From Reclinomonas americana ATCC 50394 (taxonomy: Eukaryota > Jakobida > Jakobea > Jakobida), in contig PS015092.1 of NCBI GenBank assembly GCA_048213135.1, forward strand, positions 100,838 to 134,713: a stretch of 33,876 nt of DNA. The letters are read 5' to 3'. Each line of letters starts with the position of its first letter. The stretch's first letter is position 1. Shown here piece after piece: positions 21,226 through 32,345 of this stretch. The translations under genes and the position numbers were made by a program. The notes below the pieces were generated by a model. That model saw nothing but the letters and a program-made list of their open reading frames with translations, did no database searches and had not been told where the DNA came from.

Positions 21226-21960
21226 AGTTTCTTCGACACGCACCATCACAACGCTAGCGCTACCGCTGCAGTCAGCATCAGCGAAGCGCCTGCCACTGCA
21301 GCCCCAGTCGCGCTCTGGAAAGAAAACATTGTGAGTGACATGTGCGACATCTTGGTACCGAAAGCGCTCCACACAGCAGCCTCCTCACCGTCACACACAC
21401 CGACTGTCGTGACCGCATACATACATGATCAATCGCCTATGCTGCGCCTGACACCGTAGCCGCAGCCAGACCTGAGCATGCAAAGGATGTGAGTGACATG
21501 TGCGACATTGTGCAAGCACCGCCCACCACAGACACCGCAGAGCGCTACCCCCCTCACCTTCACAGACTGTACGCGTCACAACCGCGCGCAGGCGGGACCA
21601 ATCAGCTTCCTGAACGATGCGTCAGCAAGCCGACAAGAGTGGAGGAGAGACCGCACATTTTTGTTTTGAGCAACATTCCCAGCGCGCGAAACGTAGAAAA
21701 CGCCGCCGCACACTGTTTACAAACCACTCCATGCGCCAGTCGCAGACCGACTGTGTTAGTGACACACCTGCAGGTCACGCTGGCACTGTGCGCGTGCGCG
21801 TGGGAAGCGGAGCCATCATTCTTCGCGCGCGCGCGCGCACGAAGAACAACGAAGACACAATTTGACGCTGCTCGACAATCGTGCTCGCGCGCCCACGATA
21901 TCCTGGGATATCTCTTCTTCCTTTCAAGAGCGGAGTATGGAGGAGCAGCACTCGGTATGT
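21226..21960 (+). pseudogene. Possible broken coding region with a repeated VSDMCDI peptide
   Basis: An exon-like segment begins after CACTGCAG at 21226 and encodes SFFDTHHHNASATAAVSISE, then KENIVSDMCDIL, and stops at 21457-21459. In a different frame, KDVSDMCDIV begins at 21486 and continues openly to 21962. The shared 20-bp DNA, GTGAGTGACATGTGCGACAT, is at 21331 and 21489. Both copies also start with a consensus splice donor (GTGAGT), so they might instead be the 5' ends of two similar introns. I cannot tell a frameshifted tandem peptide repeat from a duplicated intron start, and no family is recognised. Confidence 0.3.
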
Positions 21961-22268
21961 AGACATGTACACCTGCACGCCAACGAGTGCACGAGAGAGA
22001 GCGTTGCATGGCGGCGTATCTGCGTTGTGCCGGCGCATGCGCAGTGCGCTGGCGCAGATGCGCCTGAGTGAGTCCACTCTCGCACATGGTCGTTTCTGCT
22101 GTGTGTGTCCTTGTGTTTTCAAACAGTTGGGAACCAACCCTCTCTTTGAGAAGCCGTTTCCATCGATGTACTGGGCTGGTGTACCTGTACTGGGCTGTGT
22201 GGTGTATTCCTTCCAACTGGTTGCTCATTTTGGCTGCTTTGTTTTTCATCGCTCCTCCTCTCGTGCAG

Positions 22269-25200
22269 GAGACACCGGCGTCGGCTGCTGATTTCGAACG
22301 CCGGATGCAGGCCATTGAAGCGGCCATGCGAACTCAGCTGAAGGCGTTGATGCAAGAGTTCAAAAACACGATGTCGCCACAGACTGATCATGATGAGGCG
22401 GCAGCTGGCGCTCGTGCTGCGCCGACGACGCCAATGCAACCTCGCGACACCGCGCACACCATGCACGGCGTCAGCCGTGCACAAACGGTTCCTCCGATCG
22501 CTGCGCATGCCAGCGCGACGACTGCCGATATCGATACAGTCTCTCGCCCGCCTCCGAAGCCACCGGCTCCAGCGAGGCAAGCGTCGACGGTCACGACACC
22601 ACCGGCACCCATGGCCACACGCGGCGGGCTTGACGAGCACGTGCACGATCGCGACGTCCGCGCCGCCGTCACGGAGGGCGTCGGCGTCACCACCTCCAGC
22701 CCATTCTCGTTCACTGCAACCAACACGACACGTCGAGCACGACTGCGCTTCAACGATATCGATGAGGAGGAGGAGGAGGACGATGAGGAGAAGGAAGACG
22801 ATGAGGAGGAGGAAGACGATGAGGAGGAGGTCGTCGACAAGAAGAAGAAGAAGAAGGAGGAGGTGGTGACCGCTCCAGGTACACAAGTGCGCGCCGCCAA
22901 AGCGTCCACACCTGCTGTCGGTATCGACATCCACCTTAACATTGCCCAAGCTGAGGTGCGTTGCGTTTATTCTATCCCAGCTGCAGCTCCTGTTGCCAGC
23001 TGTACAGCTGTGGTCTCACGAATTTTACCTTTCTGATGAGAGCAGAGCATTGCAACCAAAGTGGCACAGAAGCTCTGGGACAATTGCAACAGACGACACA
23101 ACAAGAGCGGCCTGGATAGGTGTGTGCTGGATGCGTTGTCCGCGTTGCACGAGAATCAAAACCTGGAGCAAACAGAACGCGCCGCTGTTGTAAGCCTTGG
23201 TTGCGTCTTCTCTGCTGCTCCATCTGTGTGTGATGACGCCGTTGCTCTCGATAATTGCTGACATATACGTTTGACTGTATCATTGATCGTGATGACAGCT
23301 GCATGCTTTCGAGTGGCCGAGTGTGAGCATCAGCTGCTCGAAGCGCTGTTCAATGAGCTCACTGGAGGAGCCTGCAAGGCCGCCGTTTCGACAGTTTTCT
23401 CGGAGGCCAGACAACGAACTGGAGGCGGCGTAATTGCAGCAATCATTGAAGCCAACCGCGAGTTCAGTGCAAGGCTTCGCAAGTCTGCTGGCCGTCCGAC
23501 GAGATTCGAACGGCTGTACAAGGAGTTCCAGAGCCATCTCGCCACGGATCCGAGTGCTCTTGCGAGTGCCGAAACGACGCTGCGTGCGCCGAAGCCGCGG
23601 AGACGTAGGAAAAAGACCTCTGACACTGGTGAGGACGTTGTGTGAACGATTAGAGGCCGGGCCATTGTCGACGCGACTGATGAAATCGCTGCAGGTACAG
23701 CTGCTGCGGTGGCGGTTACCACCACCACGACTGCGACAACAACGACAGTGCCATCGTCATTGGCACCACCGCCGCCCCCACCGCCGCCAGCCGCAGAACC
23801 TCCCGGACAGCTGGCAGCTGTTCCTGCCATCGGCCCGGCGGGGGTGAGCGCCAGCCCAATTGCAAGCGCTGCTGGTACCACGGTACCGGTTAACTCGAAT
23901 GCCGGTGCCGCGACAAACTCCGACGTCGAAGCTGAAGTCATCATGGACACAGCACCCGAGGCCGACGAGGACGACGCCGTCGCCGACATGGACGACAGCC
24001 TGCCATTCAGCACTTTGCCTGCTGCTGCTCCTGGCGCGGTGGAAATCGAAAAGCTGGTGAGTGTTGCTTGCAGTTGCCTGCTGTTTGGGTGTGGTGGTAA
24101 CACTACATGTCGTCGATTGCAGGGACTTCGTCAGGTACCATACAGTGTTCTGGCGAAGGAAGCGAAGGACAGACAGACGGCAGCGGCGAATGGTACGTTA
24201 GCTGCTCAGACGTACTCAGAGCGCGATTTCCAACTTGCGGTGCGCATCATGCATTTCTCGTTGTTGCTTGTTCTCCTCCGCACGAATGCAAGCGAGCTGA
24301 TCGTGATGGTGACTGGGTTTCTGTGTACCATGTCGTGTGTGTGTGTGTACACGTGTGTGTGTGTGTGTGTGTGTGTGTTGCAACTTTGCACGTATTGCAT
24401 CTACAGGCAGCAAGTCAGAAAGGGACCGCTACGCTGCTGAAGAGCGGCATACTTCAGCAATTTGGTGGTCAGCTACACGATGATTCACTGTTGCGTTTCA
24501 ACACACACTGTAGACGCCCCATAGCAGCTTGATGTACATATATGAAGAGTTGTTTGTGTTGTCCGCGCGTGGGCGGTTGAGTGCCTTTAATTAACAGTAA
24601 TTACCCGTATCTCTCCTCTGCTCGCAAGGTATGACGCGCTGCAGCAGGCTGATGCGTGCGCTCGTAGCCTTTGCGCACTAGTTAGCGCCCAGCAGTTGTC
24701 GAATCAGTCCGTTCTGCTCCCCGATGCAAACCATCGACACGATCGGGGAGACGATCTGGCATCAGGCTACCGACTCGTTGTCAACCAGACTATCAGCTTT
24801 GCGATACTCGCAATCGGTGAGTGGTGGTGCATGCACGTGCGAGTGGCGCTCCGTTGTGATGATGCTTTGCTTAATTTTCACGACCAGAGCGACCTCTGGC
24901 GACACTTTTTGAGAAGGAGGTGACGGAAAGCGATATTGTTGCTGCTTTTGCCAGCGTTCCCGACGGCGCATTTGCGTACTTGGCCCACGGACCGCTCGCT
25001 TGCCTCACATACATGCACCTGACCGAGTTGCGTGGCACGCTGCGCGCTTATCCTGATCAGTCGTTGTGCAACCTCTGCTCTACATTTGGCTCACATCAAG
25101 TCAATGTGCACCAACGCAGGCAATACGACGTGTCACAGAACACACTCATGTGGCGATTATGCGCAACATTGTCTTTCCTGCACATCGCGGTCAACCACTG

Positions 25201-26748
25201 GTCACACTTTTTTCCTGAGTTCTTCGGCACCATGTTCTGCGACCGCACGTCGGCTCGTACTACACGTGGTGGTAGTTCTTCGAAGGCATCAAAGTCAGCT
25301 GCTGCAGCTGGATCCAGCAGTGGGCGTTCGCGCATGCAAGAGATGGCGCTCATCTGTGGTGAGTCAACGATGTCCCAGCAGGCTCGTCGAGTGGCGTGGT
25401 GCTGCTGCGTTTGTTGTGCATGTCGATCAACTTGCTCATGAAGTCTGGTGCCATGACGCAGAACGGCATGCTCCAATCAGCGAAAACGCTCACGGCCTCA
25501 TCAGCCGTTCTGTATCAGCAGGATCAACACACCATGCTACCGAGTGGGCGAGAATCGGCATACAACAGCAGGCGTTCAAGAAGACGTCAACCCGCGGCAA
25601 AAGTCGGAGCTCGGCAAAGGACGACACGCCGGCGCCATTGTGCACCCCACCGCCCCCGTTTTCCAGCGCGCAGGTTGTCAAAGGCAAGCTGGTGCATGCG
25701 GTGGCTGGAGCCATCGCATTTGCACGAGGTGAAACGGATCCGAAGTCATCGTTGCGTTCGTGTTCAGCGTGTCGACAATGGCCACACTTCACGCGTTCGG
25801 CAATGCTCACCCACATGGACGTGTGTGCTTTGCGCGCGCAGCAATCTCCCTCCTGCGGAACTCAATCACGACAGTATCGCGCGCGACATCTTTCTTGAAG
25901 CCATTGTCCACTAGTTGCGCCCATGCTCGTTGTTGTTGCCGTGAGGATGCTGTACATGTCGCTCGTATCGCAACTCACTCCGTGTCGTTCATATGCGCAG
26001 CATGATCTCCACGCTCCACGAGCACGGGACGACCATCGTCTACGATGATGGTCGCCGCAACGCGAAGGGCGAAGCTGAGGAATTGCGTCTGCCGCTGTTG
26101 ACGGCGTTGCATGCACGCGGATGGCCATCGCTGACGTCCGGAGCGTGGCTGACAAAGGACCTGTTCCCACTTTTCGACGCCGCTGTGAAATCCGGCGAAA
26201 ATATCGCCGATGTCAAGCTGCCGACTGGGACGGCAGTGCCCGTCCCTGAGTTCATCTACACCACCGCCATTAACACGTTGCCGCAATCTGCTGCGGATAA
26301 GGATCGTCGCCCTGTCAACGGGCTGCCGCGCGCCCTACGCGAGTCGCTGCAGGGACTCTTCGTTGCACACGGCAAGAATATCCGCACTAGCCTCCACAAC
26401 GAGCCAGCTAAAGTGATGCAGACCATTGTCAACACTTGGTCGCACATCTGGGAGGCGAGCCGCAACGCCGCACGCCACCCGATCCTTGGACCACCGCCTC
26501 CGGAGAAGACAGCGAAGCGGCAGCGATCACAAGCCGGCGGCGCATCGAGTTCCGTGCCTGCGGCAAGTGGTGGTGGAATTCGAGGCCATGGCGACTCAAG
26601 TGGCACATCGCCTTCTCCTCCACGGAAAAGGCAGAAACCTGCGCATGCGGCTGCGGGTAAGAAAGGCAACAAGGGCAAGAAGGCCGAGCAGCAGGAGCCA
26701 GTGAGCTCCGGAAGCGACGACGAAGGCGAGATGGACTATGACAGCTAG
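22269..26748 (+). CDS. Large 11-exon gene of unknown function, convergent with the tnp2-like transposase
   Basis: Exons: 22269-22955, 23046-23199, 23299-23628, 23695-24056, 24123-24239, 24407-24489, 24629-24816, 24888-25358, 25462-25750, 25842-25913, 26001-26748 (stop). All junctions are GT-AG and in phase; total 1,166 residues if the first exon is used from its acceptor. No upstream exon was found; the first ATG in exon 1 is at 22305. Visible features: a predicted coiled coil near the start (FERRMQAIEAAMRTQLKALM), a Glu/Asp run then a Lys run (22765-22865), basic KPRRRRKKTSD, a Pro-rich linker, a Cys-containing central region (LCNLCSTFGSHQVNVHQ), and a C-terminal domain ending in PPRKRQKP and an acidic tail. 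Intron donors at 23200, 24490, 25751 and 25914 are GTTGCG. I recognise no family. The nuclear-type basic clusters and its position suggest a DNA-binding or accessory protein of the neighbouring element; this is inference. The least certain border is the exon at 25462. Confidence 0.7.
24336..24379 (+). repeat. (GT)n microsatellite inside an intron
   Basis: GT dinucleotides lie inside the intron 24240-24406 of the unknown gene. They create spurious Cys-Val frames. Confidence 0.95.
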
Positions 26749-26844
26749 GAGGAGATGCACCTGGGAAGTAGTAAACCGAAGAGCTTTGCATTATTCATTG
26801 GTCATCAAGCATCCCCACTGAGGCCACAGTGCTACTTATGTCAC

Positions 26845-28452
26845 TTACAGTAGCCGAGAAAAGACAAACGTATTATCAGCAGACAATGTTCCGTCTGGAA
26901 GCCCAGCCTCCACCTCGCGCGCCCTGACGTCACGCGCCCACCGTGTGCAGCAAGCTGAGAGCTCAACAACCCCTGTTACACGAGCAAGGGAGACGAGCGA
27001 TAGGCGGCCAGATTTCCAGTACAGCGCACCGGCGCACATCTCGTCCACGAGCAGCTTGGGTTGGTGTGGAGGGTGTTTGAATAGTGGCTCCATCGCGTCG
27101 ACAAGTGCGAAGAAGCGCTCGCAGTCTGGAGGACACAATGACGAGAACGACCACCGGTACACGTTGTCGGCCGACAGCGGTCGTGGAAGCGCTTCGACAA
27201 AGAGCCGAACCACGCCGACCCGAAGACCGCCGAGCTCTCCTTGCGCATGCGGTGCGCACATCTTGTCAGCGAAGGCAAGACAGTGACCTTCTTTCACCTG
27301 CAGGCAGTGCGAATACAATGTCTGCTGTTATATTTACATGTTGCCGTATGTATGTGGCGCACCACGCATGGCTTGCTCACCTCTCGATAACAGACCACGC
27401 ATCGGGCGAAAACCCGTAGACCAAGTACGGCGCCTCGGTCTCCGAGACACACGCGCAATGGATGGAGACCGTCATAGCCAACGAGCGCTTCCAATCGTGC
27501 CCATCCTACGTCAATATCCTCGAACGATACAAAGTTTGGCTGCTCTTCTGCCGCAGGCAATCGTTGTTGTTGATACACCTCATGGCGATTTACCTTTCCC
27601 TGCTCAACAGAACGAGGCAAAATGTAAGTTTTCACACCAGCGCTCGGGCGAGTCATGTGTTTCCATTACTTACCGGAGGCAGCGGCCGCATCTCGCATGG
27701 CAGCGTGACGGAGGTCACGAGCGCAAACTGTGTCACAAGTCGCCGGAGGGCGTGAAATCGGACTGCTTGTTTCGCCTGCAGGAGAAGGCGAATGTGAGAC
27801 GGAGGAGGAGAAGAGACTGCGTGCATGTCAATCACTCAGGAGGCGCCGCCCACACCGTCTGCCTCCCATTGGTGTTGCACCTGACAATCTTTTTCAGCTT
27901 CTTGATTGTGCTTTCGAACGGAAAACACATGTAGTTCCTGCGCTCCACCTGTTAGGAAATGCAAAGACGCAGAGGTAGCACTCAGCACATGCACCTGAGC
28001 GACCCGAACCGCTCGATGAGATAAGGGAAGTGTTCCGAGACGTGTGATTTGGGTGTGAAGTGGTTGGAGGCACTGGCATTGTAAGCAACCTCCTGGTGCT
28101 GAGCGACGGCGCAGACAAGAAACTGAATCTGTGAGACAGCAGACACGATCAGCAAGGCAAAGATATGTCACGAACACCGCAGTAAACGTTCGAGCACTAT
28201 ACTCAGATCCATACCGCGCGCGAGTGCATGCGCATCAACGCACCTTCCGCAATTCCTTTCTGCTGATTGAACGCATCAGCAGAAGTCGCAGCAATCGGAC
28301 GTGGCATGTCCACGCCTTAATGGCATGGTCGAGCGACTTCAAAGCGTCGTCCTTGTTCGAGACGCGAAGCTTCTCACGACTGGCCTCGATGAGTGGTGCG
28401 AGAATCACCAAAGACGTCAGCATGAACGTCATTTTCTGGTGAGTTGTCAGGC

Positions 28453-28494
<42 letters not shown>

Positions 28495-31400
28495 CACACA
28501 CACACGCACACACACACACAGAGAGAGAGAGAAAGTTCAGTAATAATGAGATAAAATGCTGGCATAATTGTTGTGCAGCAGCGCAAGAGAACCTTGTGCG
28601 AGTCATTTCAGCGGCGCCCTTCTTCAACTCTGCCGGCAGCGAGTCAGGTTCCAAGACGCACAGCATACGACGGTACGTGTTGAGTCGAGACGACAACGCC
28701 GGCGTGTAGAAACCTGCACCGTAGCAACTCTGCAGCTTCGTGAGGAATCGCTTGAAGTGCTCAGCCGCATCGCCGCTGAACTGCTGGTGCTGCACGCAGG
28801 AGACATTATTGGACGTGGTGAGAGACCGGTCGGCGGCACCGAAGCACTAGTACTCGGGCAAACCACACACCATGAGGTCTACCACGAGGTTGGCCGTCAG
28901 CGACCGCTCACCGTCGCTAATGCCAGGGGCGTACCAGAATGCTGTGCACGGAAACAAAAAGAGGCAGGTTGCACAATTCAGCCCACGCAGCGGCGGAGTC
29001 CGTGTCGCACCTGTCGACGACGATGAATGCAACAAACCTGAGCGGCGAGAGTAGCCGTAGTACTTGCGAATCGACTCTGGACTATTCTCGATGGTCCGCA
29101 AGAACGCCCACTCCTCCTCAAACCTGTGCTCGCGTAACTTGGCGCCTGCAAAATCTCCATTCCCGTCGTAGGTGAGGAGGAGACGCATCGTGTCGTCATT
29201 TGCCACACTGCATGTGGCGCAGAATGCCTCGGTGAATGTGGTGGGCGCGCGAAGGCCCGCCGTCTGATTAATGGCAACCATATCCCCCGAGTAAGCGTGG
29301 AAAACGGCGTACACCTTGCGCTTCTCGTCCACGGCCGTCACGTACATTTCGACTCCTGTGGCATGTGCGCCAGAGCGCAGTGAGACTTAACGTAGGCCAT
29401 CACACAAGCGTCAAACCCTCTCTCACCCTCACTCAGAGTCGCCAAATCTTCGTTCTGCGCTCGGAACACGCAATCCATGCCCACGCTCGGCTTGTCAATG
29501 TCTACCGCACTCACAATACTTGCTACGTGGATTGTGCATATCCGGCTGTCGGAACGGTGTGCCCCGTCGAACTCTTCGAGGGTATACGCAAACTCGTACG
29601 AACTGTCACTCTTCAGACGAGTCTCGAATCCGTCGGAATGAGCCCGCACGTGGACGATGATGATGGAGGGATCTGCGGAGTGCACGAGATAGGGGAGAGA
29701 ACTGCAGTGAATGCGACGTCGGCAAAATTCTTCCCTCGAGACGCACACATCCGTACCAAGAACATCAACGCCCTTGTGATCGCGCAGGTACTCGACGCAT
29801 TCATACCAAGCCCGCCCACACTCCGGTCCGGCGAACAACTGGCCGGGCCCACCGGCTGGACGGTTACGATGCACTTGTTCTGCGGCAGCAATGACGCATG
29901 AGCACCGTCACTACTGCATGAGTGGCAACGATCGGACGGCAGGCAAACGAGACTTTTCAGGATTGCGGCAGAGAGCTCCTCGGAGGCCATCACGCTCCGA
30001 ATCCACGCGACCAGACTCGACCAAGGTATGTCTGGTCCACGATCGCCTATCGGTCGAATGTTGCGAATCTGCACAGGGTGGAGCACCAACCAAGCGCGAT
30101 AAGTGAGCGCGACAGGGAGCAACGCCACCCACACAGTAGCAAACAACAATGATGACCCGCCTCCAAGTAACCGTGGGTGGACAACAGTTTTTCGAGCCGA
30201 GCAACCAGCGTCTGCAGCGTGGTGGGCATGAAACGCCTCTCTTTCTTCTTGTACTTCTCTCCGTTATGGAGAGCGAGGCCCGTCTTGTCGATAAGCCGCC
30301 TATGGAAAAGTTCGATGAATGAACGATATGCTGCGTGTGTCATCTGCACGTGTCTCGGCATTAGCGCAGGATGAGGCGTGAAGTTGTCAATGCAAGCATA
30401 CCACAGTTACGAAACATGGTGATGAAGCGTGTTGGCCAGAATCTCAGCGTTGTACAGCAGCTCCGGACGCCGATGAAGCACAGACTTCATATCCGGGCAG
30501 AAAATCTGCGGAGTTGTTTGCAGAGCGTGAATCACGTATGTCGATCAAACAACGCGAGGCGCCGCGTCTAAACAACACAACGCAACACCGACGGGGACGT
30601 TGAATGCAAGCAGACGCTGCTCATCAAAAGCGCACTTGCGAAGCTTCGGGAACAGGCGAGAGAACTCGTGTCGGCCCCGATTGAACCACACAGAGACATG
30701 CTGCGGCTGGGCGGGTAGCAAACCAGGCGCCTGCTCATGTTCCTCGGCGACGGCAGGGGCTTGAATAGCGTCATCTGGCATTGCAGAGGTGAGGATACTG
30801 AGAACAGTGAAGCGGTTACGGTGATGGCAGTACGAAACGCACCACCAATTGCCTCAACCTCCATTCCCACTGGACCGGCGTCACCTTGCTCATCATCATC
30901 GCTCTCGTCCTCCACATAATCATCCTCCTCCATTTCTTCCTCTTCGCCTTCGTCGCCGAACATGTCTTGGATGAGAGCGGCGAGATCCTCCTCTTCCTTG
31001 TCGAGTTGCGGGGGGTCGGGATCGTCATCGGAGAGGTCGTCGCTCCCTCCAGCTGATGAGGCCTCCTCAAAGTTCTTGAGCTCGCCGTCCTCCTCATCAC
31101 TCGAGGATTGACCGTCATGGTCACCGCCCGCGTCGAATACGACATTCACGGGCGCCTCCACCAACGGTTGCTGCTGCATCATGGCGACTTGACCTGCAGC
31201 CGGGACGACCGGGACCAGAATGCCTCCGACAAGTTGAGGTGGCAGCTGCATGGCGTCTCCAACGCCGCCCCCACCGGCACCGTCGACGTCTGCGTGCCCT
31301 TCACCATCCTCGGGCTCCTCTCGCTTGCGCTTCCTACCGCCACGATTTGGGGGTGGCCCCGCCACGCGCAAACGATCAGCTCGGACATGTTGCTGAATCC

Positions 31401-31774
31401 AGTGAGCGATGAGCGCTTCTTGGCCCTCGCCTGCGGCACCGACGGCGAAAACGTGCTCCTCCTCAAGGCCTGCACAGCGCAAAAGTGAGTTGCTGCCATG
31501 TAGGATGGACGTGGATAACAACGAGAGTGCGGGCCCGCACACATCGCCGTGGCGCACCTGGAAGATCGCGGTGGTCGACATGAGGACACACAAAGCTCGA
31601 CTTGTCAGCGGTCAGCGCGCGAGGCCAGTGAGCGCAGTGATTGACCATGTGACTTCGGAGACTGGCTTTGCCGCTGTCGACGAAGAAGCGCCGACACAGT
31701 GGGCAGACCACTTTCGGTTTGCCATCGGCTTCATCAAGGACGAATGCGGATGGCACGTGGCCCTCTTCCTGCAT
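26845..31774 (-). CDS. tnp2/DUF4218-like (CACTA/EnSpm-type) transposase-related protein, 16 exons
   Basis: Exons (minus): 31558-31774, 30843-31469, 30587-30774, 30411-30505, 30172-30353, 29949-30068, 29427-29879, 29038-29355, 28871-28941, 28593-28789, 28244-28451, 27995-28128, 27856-27937, 27674-27775, 27381-27599, 26845-27297. All introns are GT-AG and in phase; total 1,221 residues. Features: a C2H2 finger (CPLC..HMVNH, residues 24-46); an acidic stretch (EEEEMEEDDYVEDESDDDEQ); a central domain with AYSGD (Asp 652) then AFCATC (673-676); VVDLMHQQFSG with Asp 755 and His 758; and a C-terminal region HFTPKSHVSEHFP (918-927) followed by FPFESTIKKLKK. The order GD..CxxC, DxMH, PKxHxxxHxP, FE..K resembles Transposase_21 plus DUF4218 of CACTA/EnSpm elements and related animal proteins. 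Superfamily placement is tentative. Weakest junctions are those with donors GTTTGC (29948) and GTTCTC (28592), and the start: the ATG at 31774 could be replaced by an acceptor at ATGCAG. Confidence 0.72.
28452..28533 (-). repeat. (CA)n/(GA)n microsatellite inside an intron of the tnp2-like gene
   Basis: The repeat lies in the intron 28452-28592. Read on the minus strand, the GT run forms the 3' end of the intron and stops at the acceptor GTGTGAAG next to exon start 28451. Confidence 0.95.
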
Positions 31775-31775
31775 T

Positions 31776-31955
31776 TGCAACGGCGTCGACGTCGCTCAGC
31801 TGGAGTCTTGCAAAGCTGCACTCAAAAGTGAGCTCGACGAGGCACTGAGCAACGCGTACGTTCACCCCCACATAGACGAATCGTCTCTCCAGTCTCGCTC
31901 ACTCTCTCTCTCACTCTCTCCCTCTCCTCTCTCTCATTCTCTCTCTCTCACTCTT

Positions 31956-31999
<44 letters not shown>

Positions 32000-32345
32000 G
32001 GCTACTCAGTCATTCTTGGCCCCACTGCGATCGCCAACATCGCGCGATCGTCACGTTCTCTCTGTCACTTCTCTCTCTCTCTCTGCGTGTCTCACGCGTA
32101 CGTGCACATGATCTGTCTCCGGATCCGTGTATTGCGTGCTTACCTCGGCGTGCTGGCGCCGTGAGAGAAGTGTGCACACGCGCCGCGCACTGATGGTTGT
32201 CGTGTCAACGTTAACAAGGAGGAGGACGAGATGACGACGTCAACTTCTTTCAATGGCGAGTTCAGCAAGCAGCTGACGGTGCAGGAAGTGCTCACCGTCG
32301 ACGAGGCATGCCGTCTTGACTCTGTTGATGGGTGTCTCTGAGAGG
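31776..32345 (+). CDS. Possible small plus-strand exon pair, divergent from the tnp2-like gene
   Basis: Two short segments look coding. The first (about 31776-31849) reads CNGVDVAQLESCKAALKSEL and ends at a donor-like GTACGT. The second (about 32170-32310) reads KEEDEMTTSTSFNGEFSKQL then TVQEVLTVDEACRLDS and ends near GGGTGTCTC. Between them lies a CT-rich stretch that would be intron. No start codon or family is evident. It could be a fragment of a longer gene or chance. Confidence 0.25.
31886..32095 (+). repeat. (CT)n microsatellite block
   Basis: Interrupted CT repeats have their longest pure run at about 31964-31994. They produce long Ser/Leu frames that are not genes. Confidence 0.95.

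Larger units (their letters stand above)
22269..31774. mobile_element. Candidate two-gene DNA transposon (or domesticated remnant): unknown gene and tnp2-like gene tail to tail
   Basis: The two genes converge with only 96 bp between stop codons (26748 and 26845). Both encode an acidic run and basic clusters, and both contain GTTGCG introns. Two-gene layouts are known for CACTA/EnSpm elements. I could not find terminal inverted repeats, so the outer limits are just the gene limits. Confidence 0.4.

Noticed and set aside
22068-22268. Hydrophobic N-terminal extension of the unknown gene (open frame with several membrane-like segments)
   Set aside because: A strong pyrimidine tract and GTGCAG acceptor at 22268 fit an intron end; the frame starts at a GTGAGT donor and has no suitable ATG beginning. 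It could still be real if no upstream exon exists.
25762-25833. Zinc-finger-like peptide CSACRQWPHFTRSAMLTHMDVC
   Set aside because: It lies inside the proposed intron 25751-25841. Reading through it leads to a stop soon after, while splicing joins two protein-like frames in phase (KSSNLPPAELNHDS). RNA data could reverse this.
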